From: Rhodoferax sp.
Lineage (GTDB): Bacteria; Pseudomonadota; Gammaproteobacteria; Burkholderiales; Burkholderiaceae_C
Assembly: GCA_026785765.1 (NCBI GenBank)
Contig: JAJAZK010000419.1
Location: 1 to 14,967, forward strand
Length of the DNA: 14,967 bases
Direction of reading: 5' to 3'
In this document: positions 7,236-13,995 of the stretch, one piece after another
Numbering within the stretch: the first letter of the stretch is position 1
Layout of the letters: each line of letters starts with the position of its first letter
Position numbers and translations under genes: made by a program
Notes under the pieces: model-generated
The model's database searches: none
Told to the model about the DNA's origin: nothing
The model's input: the letters and a program-made list of their open reading frames with translations, nothing else

Positions 7236-8061
7236 GGTCGGGATGCGGATGCTTGTAACGCGCATAGCCCCACAGGTATTGCCCCGGACACTCGGCGATC
7301 AGGCGCTCCATTTCGCGGTTGACCTGCTGCGTGGCCGCGCCCAAATCCTGCTCCAGCGGCTGTGCAAGCGGACGAAAGTGCAGTCGGTAACCAAGGCCGC
7401 AGCGCAGGCGCTCCCCCCACGACAGCAACACCGTGGCGCCGGTTTGTTGCGCCAACCGAACCGCCAGCGTCATGGTGTACGCGTCGCGGCCAAAAAACGC
7501 AGCCCACTGGCCCATGCCATCCGGCGGAACCTGGTCGGGAAGCAGCCCGACCGCGTGGCCACTGCGCAGGGCGCGCAGCATCTGCCGCACCCCGGTGAGA
7601 GTGGTGGGTGCGGTTTGCAGCCCTGGGCGGTTGCGCGCCTCGGCCATCAGTTCGGCCAACCAGGACTGGCGCGCTGGCCGGTACAACACGGTCAAATCGC
7701 CATACTGGGGCGAGTAGCGCAGCGCCACCGCCTGCGCGGCCACTTCAAAACACCCCAAGTGCGGAGTCAGGAACACAACACCCTTGCCATTCGCATAGGC
7801 CTGATCGACACAGGCATCGTTGTCCCATTCGCAAACCACGGCAGACCCAAGCCACAAACGGGGCAGCTCCGCTACCATTTTTCCGGCCGAACCGACGGCA
7901 GCCCGTACCGCGCTGAAGCGGTATCCGGCGCGCTTCGAATTGGAAAGAAAGTGGCTACGGTAGGTTGCCGAGGCCAGGAAGACAAGCCATCCAAGCAACC
8001 AGCCAGCCGCGTGCAGCAACCACAGGGGCGCGGCCGCGAACCATCGGAAGAGTGTGGCCAT
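7228..8061 (-). CDS. LpxL/HtrB-type lipid A biosynthesis acyltransferase (first of tandem pair)
   Basis: A 277-residue LpxL/LpxM-family acyltransferase, somewhat shorter than typical. A hydrophobic N-terminal anchor lies at about residues 8-31. The catalytic HX4E motif is HLGCFE (H101, E106), followed by LLPDQVPPDG (173-182) and a C-terminal QYLWGYARYK. It is only distantly similar to its downstream partner, so the pair are probably functionally distinct (for example lauroyl and myristoyl transfer) rather than a recent duplication. Tandem copies beside metK also occur in Bordetella (lpxL1/lpxL2; recalled, not checked). The ATG at 8061 gives the expected short N-terminus; the frame is open upstream to 8190, but that part is arginine-rich and unlike the family. 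No clear ribosome binding site is seen. Confidence 0.88.
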   Translation of the reverse strand: MATLFRWFAAAPLWLLHAAGWLLGWLVFLASATYRSHFLSNSKRAGYRFSAVRAAVGSAGKMVAELPRLWLGSAVVCEWDNDACVDQAYANGKGVVFLTPHLGCFEVAAQAVALRYSPQYGDLTVLYRPARQSWLAELMAEARNRPGLQTAPTTLTGVRQMLRALRSGHAVGLLPDQVPPDGMGQWAAFFGRDAYTMTLAVRLAQQTGATVLLSWGERLRCGLGYRLHFRPLAQPLEQDLGAATQQVNREMERLIAECPGQYLWGYARYKHPHPDHG

Positions 8062-8069
8062 CGATGAGG

Positions 8070-8234
8070 TATTATTCAGGCGTCGCCGAGTTACAGAACT
8101 ACTTGCAGGGCGACACCGCAGTGGGTGCTTGCCAATCGCAGCACGCATTGTGCCTTGAGAGTCTGCTAAAGCGTTCGCCAGTGCAGGCAAGCCCAGGCAA
8201 CGCGACCTTTAATGTTGATGGAGCTTGAAAACCT
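8070..8234 (+). promoter_or_regulatory. Putative structured 5' leader and promoter of metK
   Basis: TATTAT at 8070-8075 is a reasonable -10 box and would start a transcript near 8082. The predicted leader begins with GTCGCC (8082-8087), perfectly complementary to GGCGAC (8109-8114). GCTTGCC (8127-8133) pairs perfectly with GGCAAGC (8186-8192) and can be extended by two G-C pairs past a one-base bulge. A competing hairpin GTGCT/AGCAC (8125-8129 with 8140-8144) uses the same bases. The metK ribosome binding site TGGAG is at 8219-8223. No -35 box is convincing and no known SAM or SAH riboswitch consensus was recognised. Confidence 0.4.
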
Positions 8235-9413
8235 ATGGCGAACGATTTCCTCTTTACATCCGAGTCCGTGTCCGAGGGTCACCCTGACAAGGTATCCGAC
8301 CAGATTTCGGATGCCATCCTCGATGCAATCTTCCGGCAGGACCCGAAATCGCGGGTAGCGGCCGAAACCCTATGCAACACTGGCTTGGTGGTGCTGGCTG
8401 GCGAGATCACCACCAACGCCCATGTGGACTACATCCAGGTGGCGCGCGACACAATCAAGCGCATCGGTTATGACAACACCGAATACGGCATCGACTACAA
8501 GGGTTGTGCGGTGCTGGTCGCCTATGACAAGCAGAGCAACGATATTGCGCAGGGAGTCGACCATGCGAGTGACGACCACCTGAACACCGGCGCCGGGGAC
8601 CAGGGGCTGATGTTCGGATACGCCTGCAACGAGACCCCCGAGCTGATGCCGGCGCCGATTTACTATGCGCACCGCCTGGTGGAACGGCAAGCCCAGTTGC
8701 GCAAGGATGGCCGCCTGCCGTTCCTGCGGCCGGACGCAAAGAGCCAGGTCACGATGCGTTATGTGGATGGCAAGCCGCACAGCATCGACACCGTGGTTCT
8801 GTCCAGCCAGCACGCCCCGGAAATGAGTGATGGCAGCAAGATGAAGCCGGCGTTCATCGAGGCCGTGATCGAGGAAATCATCAAGCCGGTGTTGCCCAAG
8901 GAGTGGCTCAAGAACACCAAGTACCTGGTCAATCCGACTGGCCGCTTCGTCATTGGTGGCCCACAAGGAGATTGTGGCCTCACCGGGCGCAAGATCATCG
9001 TGGACACCTACGGCGGCGCCTGCCCGCACGGTGGCGGCGCTTTCAGCGGCAAGGATCCAACCAAGGTCGACCGCTCTGCTGCCTACGCCGCCCGCTACGT
9101 CGCCAAAAACATTGTTGCGGCGGGCCTGGCGCGGCAGTGCCAGATACAGGTCGCTTATGCGATTGGGGTCGCCAGGCCGATGAACGTGACCATCTACACC
9201 GAAGGCACCGGCTTATTGCCGGACGAGCGCTTGGCAGAGCTCGTGGGCGAGCACTTCGACCTGCGGCCAAAGGGCATCATCCAGATGCTCGACCTGTTGC
9301 GCCCGATCTACGAAAAGACGGCTGCGTATGGCCACTTTGGCCGTGAGGAACCGGAGTTTTCTTGGGAGCGTACCGATAAGGTGCAACTGCTGCGCAGCGC
9401 CGCCGGGCTGTAG
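8235..9413 (+). CDS. metK: S-adenosylmethionine synthetase
   Basis: A 392-residue cytosolic enzyme that makes S-adenosylmethionine from methionine and ATP, releasing phosphate and pyrophosphate. Length and sequence are standard across all three domains. The N-terminal ATP-binding SESVSEGHPDKVSDQISD is intact. The adenine/methionine signature GAGDQGLMFGYA is present, and the phosphate-binding loop reads GGGAFSGKDPTKVDRSAAY. The ATG has TGGAG eleven bases upstream and sits behind a 170-base intergenic region shared with the divergent acyltransferase. It faces the VTT protein convergently across 33 bases. Confidence 0.98.
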   Translation: MANDFLFTSESVSEGHPDKVSDQISDAILDAIFRQDPKSRVAAETLCNTGLVVLAGEITTNAHVDYIQVARDTIKRIGYDNTEYGIDYKGCAVLVAYDKQSNDIAQGVDHASDDHLNTGAGDQGLMFGYACNETPELMPAPIYYAHRLVERQAQLRKDGRLPFLRPDAKSQVTMRYVDGKPHSIDTVVLSSQHAPEMSDGSKMKPAFIEAVIEEIIKPVLPKEWLKNTKYLVNPTGRFVIGGPQGDCGLTGRKIIVDTYGGACPHGGGAFSGKDPTKVDRSAAYAARYVAKNIVAAGLARQCQIQVAYAIGVARPMNVTIYTEGTGLLPDERLAELVGEHFDLRPKGIIQMLDLLRPIYEKTAAYGHFGREEPEFSWERTDKVQLLRSAAGL

Positions 9414-9446
9414 ATAAACTACGCCGCGGCGGCCACGCCCCGGCGC

Positions 9447-10145
9447 TTACTTGCCTCGGCGACCCAGGCGACGCAGCCAATGTTGCATCGCCCATCCGCC
9501 AGCCACGATCAACACGACTGTGAGGGCCAGCAGTGCAAACGTCAGTGCGGACGGCTGGCGCAGCGCTTCGGTAATCTGGTCCACGAATAGCATCATGGCC
9601 AAGGTACCAGGGGTCATTCCGATGGCAGTACCCAACAGCAGGTGATGCAGCCGGATATGGCTGGAGCCAGCGACCATGTTGACGACGGCGAATGGCGCCA
9701 CCGGAACCAGACGCACCACGATCACGGCCAGCAAGCCATGCTGCGCCAGGCGTTCGCTGATCAGGTTGATGCGCTCGCCGGCGAGTCGGCGCAATACCTC
9801 GCGCCCCAGGAATGCACCAATGCCATAACTCGCAGTTGCCCCCAGCAGCGCGCCCGACACGGTGCACGCAAATCCCATCCACGGCCCGTAGGCAGCCAGC
9901 GCCACCAGTGTCAGAAACACCAGAGGTACGGCGAATGTCAGGGCCAGTGCGAATCCGGCCACCGCCGCCGCCGGCCCAAAGGACTGCGAGAACCGCTGCA
10001 AGGCGCCGACCATCGCGTCCACATCCAGCCAGGCGCGCATTGGCGACCAGCTCCAGGCCACCGCCAGACCGACCAGCACCACGGCCACCACACCAAGCCA
10101 AACCAGCTTGTGGCGCAGGTTTTGCTGTCGCGGCAAGCAGGCCAT
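9447..10145 (-). CDS. VTT-domain (TVP38/TMEM64, DedA-like) inner-membrane protein
   Basis: A 232-residue polytopic membrane protein with a VTT/SNARE-associated domain, the superfamily that includes DedA lipid flippases and eukaryotic VMP1/TMEM41B scramblases. Hydrophobic segments lie near 13-33, 58-83, 86-112, 137-160, 166-188 and 201-221. Family hallmarks are the re-entrant-type region LTFAVPLVFLTLVALAAYGP (69-88), YGIGAFLGREVLRRLAG (107-123), and RLVPVAPFAVVNMVAG (145-160) followed by GTAIGMTPGTLA (172-183). The ATG at 10145 is seven bases after the synthetase stop, implying co-translation; an ATG at 10181 inside that gene is a less likely alternative. Substrate is unknown; phospholipid or lipid-carrier translocation is the family-based guess. 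Confidence 0.85.
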   Translation of the reverse strand: MACLPRQQNLRHKLVWLGVVAVVLVGLAVAWSWSPMRAWLDVDAMVGALQRFSQSFGPAAAVAGFALALTFAVPLVFLTLVALAAYGPWMGFACTVSGALLGATASYGIGAFLGREVLRRLAGERINLISERLAQHGLLAVIVVRLVPVAPFAVVNMVAGSSHIRLHHLLLGTAIGMTPGTLAMMLFVDQITEALRQPSALTFALLALTVVLIVAGGWAMQHWLRRLGRRGK

Positions 10146-10152
10146 CGGCGGC

Positions 10153-13100
10153 TTACGATTGCACGCTGCGCGCATGCACAATGTCGCCCAGCACGGCGGC
10201 CAGTGCCGCCACGTTGGCGGGCTCGAAAACCGAACCGTGCATCCCCGGCACGACGTAGTCTGTCATGTCCGGCCCCATCAAACTACGCCAGGAACCGAAC
10301 AACATGCCGTGCCAGCGCGACAAGCCGCGGGTCTTGATCAGAAAACTCGCGCCGTCAAACGGCGCCGGGCGGTAGCCGCGCATGGCCATGACTTGGCCAA
10401 CCAGGCCCACGTCATTGAACATCGCGCCAAGACGGCGGCCGTTCAGACTCAGGTCCTGAATGCGCAAATGGAGCACCAGCCAGCGAAATAGGCGCCAGTA
10501 AAAAAGGCCGCCCCAAACCGCCTTGGGATACACCGTTTCGATCAATATCAGGGCACGCACATCGACACCGCGCTGACGCAGCAGGCGCGCCGCTTCCAAC
10601 GCAGCCACTCCCCCAATCGAAAATCCTGCGACCACACAGGGGCCACTTCCGCGCGCCTCGATGGCCTGCGCATACAGTGCGGCGAGTTCGCGAATCTGCT
10701 GGGGCAACTGCTGTTGCGGCGGCTGCAACATGTGCAGGTTGCAGACCGTCTCCAGTGCCGGGGCCAGGTTCTGGAAACGCAAGAGATCACCATGGCCAGA
10801 GGCGGCGAGGTACAACGGTATCTTGCCGCCGCCCGATGGGAACCGGACCACCAGGCTTTGCGGATCGGCCGGTTCATCGAGGGCCGCGACCAGGCTGGAG
10901 ATGGTCGGGTGCTCGGTTAGCAAGTACAGCGGAATACGCCGACCCAACAAGCGCTCGGCGCCAGCGAGGATGCTAACTGCAGCCATTGAGTCACCGCCCA
11001 CGTCAAAAAAGTTATCCTCTATCGAAAGCGGCCGACGGCCCAGCACGTCCTCCCACAACGCCAGCAGCGAACTCTCCAGCGGACTCGCGGGCGCTGCCGG
11101 ACGCGCAGATCGGGGGGCAGTGGAAGGCGCCGGCAGGGCGTCGTAGTCCACCTTGCCGGCGCTACCCAGCGCCAACGCCAGCGACACATTGATCGAAGCA
11201 GGAACCATGTCGTCGGGCAGCCGTACCCGCAACACGCGTTGCATGGCGTCCGGCCCGACGCCGCTTCCCGTGGCAACCCACGCGTGGATGGCGCTGCGCC
11301 CATCGTTGACCACCATCTTGGCCGCGGCCTGGGTGACACCCTCGATCGCAAGTAAGGCGGCTTCGATTTCACCAAGCTCGACCCGGTAGCCGCGAATCTT
11401 TACCTGGCGGTCCAGCCTGCCAACAAAGTTCAGCCGACCTTGCGCATCGAGCCAGCCACGGTCGCCACTGCGGTACATCCGGCCTCCATCACGAAAGGGA
11501 TCGTCAAGGAACACGGCTTGGCTGAGTTCGGGCTGATTCAGGTAACCCCTGGCCAGCGCCGCGCCTGCAATGAAAACCTCACCAGTCACACCATCTGGCA
11601 AAAGACGCAACTCGGTATCAAGCACATAGATACAGGTATCGTCGACAGGGACCCCAACCGGAAGTCCGTTGGCAGGCGGCTTGTTGTCGCATTCCCACGC
11701 CGTTGCGAAGATGCAGGTCTCGGTGGGTCCATACACGTTGAACAGCCGTGCACCAGTGCCCTCGACAAAACGCTGCGCGAGCTCGGGTGGCAACACCTCG
11801 CCGCCGCAACACGCAACCCGCAGCCGCAATGCGTCGTGGTGGGCCGCCACATCGAGAAAACCACCCAGTGTCGATGGCACGAACGCCATGATGGTGACAG
11901 CATGGCGTAGCGCAAACTCGGCCACTGACCCGGGCGACAAGCGCCCCGGTGCTGCCACGGCAATGCTGGCGCCATACATCAAGGGCAAACACAACTCGAT
12001 CAATGACGGGTCGAATGTGGCTTGGGTCGCCAACGCAGAGCGGTCGTGCGCCTGCACGGCGTAGGTGCGGCCAAGCCAGGCCATACGACGCGACAGCGCG
12101 GCATGCTCCACCATGACCCCCTTGGGCCGGCCAGTGGAGCCCGACGTGAACAACACGTAAGCGAGGTCCTGCGGCGCCGGCCGCGCCGGCGGCCGATCGG
12201 CTGGCAAATCGGTCAAAGCCTGTTGCCAGGATGTCACTACCGTACGCGCATGCAAATGCGCCAGCCGCTCCCAGCCGTGGTCCTGCACCAACAGCACGAT
12301 GGCGCCGCTGTCCTGCACCAGTGCGGCAAGCCGCGCCACCGGCGCGTCCGGATCCAGCGGCAAATAAGCCGCGCCTGCCTTGGCAATTGCCAGCATGGCA
12401 ACAACCAGGTCCGGGGAACGGGTGATCACCACCGCGACAACGCGATCACTCCCGGCACCCAGCGCCACCAGGCGGTGCGCGAGCTGGTTGGCACGCTGGT
12501 CCAGCGCCCGGTAGTCCATGCTGCCGCCGTCCCACACCAGACTGGTGGCATGTGGATGCTCCGCGGCGTGCCGCTCGAACGCGGCAATGTAGGTCAGCGG
12601 CCGCTCATGCCATTGGACGCGGGCCTGGTGCCGCAGCAGGATCGTCTGCTGCTCATGCGTCGGCATGATCGGCACCTGATGCACCGGTGTGGTCGGGTTG
12701 TTTGCAAGAAATTGCACGATATGCCAGATGCGCGCGCCCAGCAAGCCAACCTCGGCTTCGGCAAAACAGGCTGCGCTTGCTTCCAGAACCAGTTCCGGAT
12801 CGTGCTGGTCGTGGAACTCGCACACAGTGACGCCGAACGGATACCTGGCCACGCCAGAAAAGAACTGTCGCGAATGGACCACCTCAGCAGCGCCAAAACG
12901 CAGGTTATAGTCTTGCCGCTCGAATGATATCAACACATCGAACAAGCCATCGCGCCCGCTGCGCGCCATGTTCAGGGCCTGCGCCAGTGCACTCAAGGGA
13001 TAGCGCGGATGGCGCAGAGCGCCGTGCATGGCGCTGCTGGCGGAAGACACCAGAGCGTCTGCAAGCATGTCCTGACGCACTGAAATGTTGAGTACCAGCA

Positions 13101-13995
13101 CACCCACAAACATCCCCGGCGTGCGCAGGTAGCGCCGGCCACCACGGTTGAGAGTCGGGACACCAATCATTACCTCTGTGCGGCCAGCCACGCGCGCAAA
13201 GTACAGGGCCAAAGCCGCCAGAAACAGCCCGAACACCGTTTTTCCCTGTTGCGCCGCCTGGCGCAACACCCCGTCATAGGCGCCACGTTCGAGCCGCTGG
13301 CGCACAACGTGCGCCGTTGGCAAGGTCCCTGCCCTTGGTATAGCCCAGCGGCGCGCGAGCATCGGGTCCTGAAGTTCCGGTACCTGGCGACGCCAGTACG
13401 CGGCGTCGCGCAGATAAGCCTCGGAACTGGCATAGCGATTGCAATCCTCGACAAATTGCAGATACGCCGGTGCCGACGCAGGCGCCGCGGCGGCGCCGTT
13501 CAACAAGCGGTTGTATTGCTCGCTCCACTGCTGCATCACCTGCGAAGCGCCCCAGCCATCCATGACGGTATGGTGGAACTGCATCACCAGCCCATGCAAT
13601 ACCGAGCTGCAGCGCAACACGGCAAAGCGCCAGGGCGGTGTACCGTCGAGCTGGAACGGCTGCGTGACGTGCTGCTGCCACCATCCCTGCATTGCGACCA
13701 ACGGCTCGATCTCCCCTTCGACCTCGACCACTTCAAGCACCCGGTCTACCACATCGAGCAAACGCTGGCCACCTTGTGACAGTGGAGCCAGACGCAATCC
13801 GTCCTGCGCCGCCACCAGATCACGCAGCGCTTGACAGCATAATTCGAGATCGAATGGTCCTTGAAGAAACAAACCGCCGCCAATCATCAGATGCGGGCTG
13901 TCGGGCCAGGCGCACTGGTCCAGCCAGACCTCACGCTGGCTCAGCGACAACGGTACCGTGCGCCCGCTCAGACTTTGGCTGGATTGCGATCCCAT
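10153..13995 (-). CDS. Stand-alone single-module nonribosomal peptide synthetase (C-A-PCP-TE)
   Basis: A 1280-residue complete module. The condensation domain (about 12-435) keeps its catalytic motif HHTVMDG (141-147). The adenylation domain (about 465-955) has FTSGSTGRPKG (616-626), FDPS (661-664), NVYGPTET (753-760), GEVFIAGAALARGY (805-818), YRSGD (841-845), RLDRQVKIRGYRVELGEIE (860-878) and catalytic K948. An Ala/Pro-rich linker leads to the carrier domain (about 972-1040), with phosphopantetheine site S1003 in DVGGDS. The thioesterase (about 1058-1280) has GFSIGG (nucleophile S1126), probable acid E1153 in LILIETVYP and H1253 in VPGMHG. Aligning to GrsA by eye gives specificity residues D-P-I-A-C-G-V-I-F-K; the leading Asp suggests an alpha-amino acid, but I match it to no known substrate. 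The ATG is backed by AAGGA nine bases upstream and overlaps the patatin gene by 28 bases. No MbtH-like or phosphopantetheinyl transferase gene is nearby. Confidence 0.95.
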   Translation of the reverse strand: MGSQSSQSLSGRTVPLSLSQREVWLDQCAWPDSPHLMIGGGLFLQGPFDLELCCQALRDLVAAQDGLRLAPLSQGGQRLLDVVDRVLEVVEVEGEIEPLVAMQGWWQQHVTQPFQLDGTPPWRFAVLRCSSVLHGLVMQFHHTVMDGWGASQVMQQWSEQYNRLLNGAAAAPASAPAYLQFVEDCNRYASSEAYLRDAAYWRRQVPELQDPMLARRWAIPRAGTLPTAHVVRQRLERGAYDGVLRQAAQQGKTVFGLFLAALALYFARVAGRTEVMIGVPTLNRGGRRYLRTPGMFVGVLVLNISVRQDMLADALVSSASSAMHGALRHPRYPLSALAQALNMARSGRDGLFDVLISFERQDYNLRFGAAEVVHSRQFFSGVARYPFGVTVCEFHDQHDPELVLEASAACFAEAEVGLLGARIWHIVQFLANNPTTPVHQVPIMPTHEQQTILLRHQARVQWHERPLTYIAAFERHAAEHPHATSLVWDGGSMDYRALDQRANQLAHRLVALGAGSDRVVAVVITRSPDLVVAMLAIAKAGAAYLPLDPDAPVARLAALVQDSGAIVLLVQDHGWERLAHLHARTVVTSWQQALTDLPADRPPARPAPQDLAYVLFTSGSTGRPKGVMVEHAALSRRMAWLGRTYAVQAHDRSALATQATFDPSLIELCLPLMYGASIAVAAPGRLSPGSVAEFALRHAVTIMAFVPSTLGGFLDVAAHHDALRLRVACCGGEVLPPELAQRFVEGTGARLFNVYGPTETCIFATAWECDNKPPANGLPVGVPVDDTCIYVLDTELRLLPDGVTGEVFIAGAALARGYLNQPELSQAVFLDDPFRDGGRMYRSGDRGWLDAQGRLNFVGRLDRQVKIRGYRVELGEIEAALLAIEGVTQAAAKMVVNDGRSAIHAWVATGSGVGPDAMQRVLRVRLPDDMVPASINVSLALALGSAGKVDYDALPAPSTAPRSARPAAPASPLESSLLALWEDVLGRRPLSIEDNFFDVGGDSMAAVSILAGAERLLGRRIPLYLLTEHPTISSLVAALDEPADPQSLVVRFPSGGGKIPLYLAASGHGDLLRFQNLAPALETVCNLHMLQPPQQQLPQQIRELAALYAQAIEARGSGPCVVAGFSIGGVAALEAARLLRQRGVDVRALILIETVYPKAVWGGLFYWRLFRWLVLHLRIQDLSLNGRRLGAMFNDVGLVGQVMAMRGYRPAPFDGASFLIKTRGLSRWHGMLFGSWRSLMGPDMTDYVVPGMHGSVFEPANVAALAAVLGDIVHARSVQS

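Noticed and set aside
7171..8067. Long open frame on the plus strand opposite the two acyltransferase genes
   Set aside because: Composition is that of an antisense frame in GC-rich coding DNA, with no recognisable domain; both minus-strand genes carry clear family motifs.
8082..8234. Known SAH or SAM riboswitch upstream of metK
   Set aside because: The conserved core of the betaproteobacterial SAH riboswitch (CCGAGGAGCG type) is not present and no SAM-I or SAM-II pattern was recognised.
9414..9446. CGCCGCGGCG palindrome between metK and the VTT gene as a terminator
   Set aside because: The 10-base palindrome (9422-9431) has no loop and no T tract on either side; a longer CGCCG/CGGCG stem is equally unsupported.
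12022..12927. 301-codon plus-strand frame inside the NRPS gene
   Set aside because: It is His/Arg/Gln-rich with no family features, and lies wholly opposite the adenylation and condensation domains.
10153..13995. NRPS-like protein as an alpha-aminoadipate reductase (Lys2-like) because of FDPS in the adenylation domain
   Set aside because: The C-terminal domain is an alpha/beta-hydrolase thioesterase with GxSxGG, not an NAD(P)-binding reductase, and a condensation domain is present.
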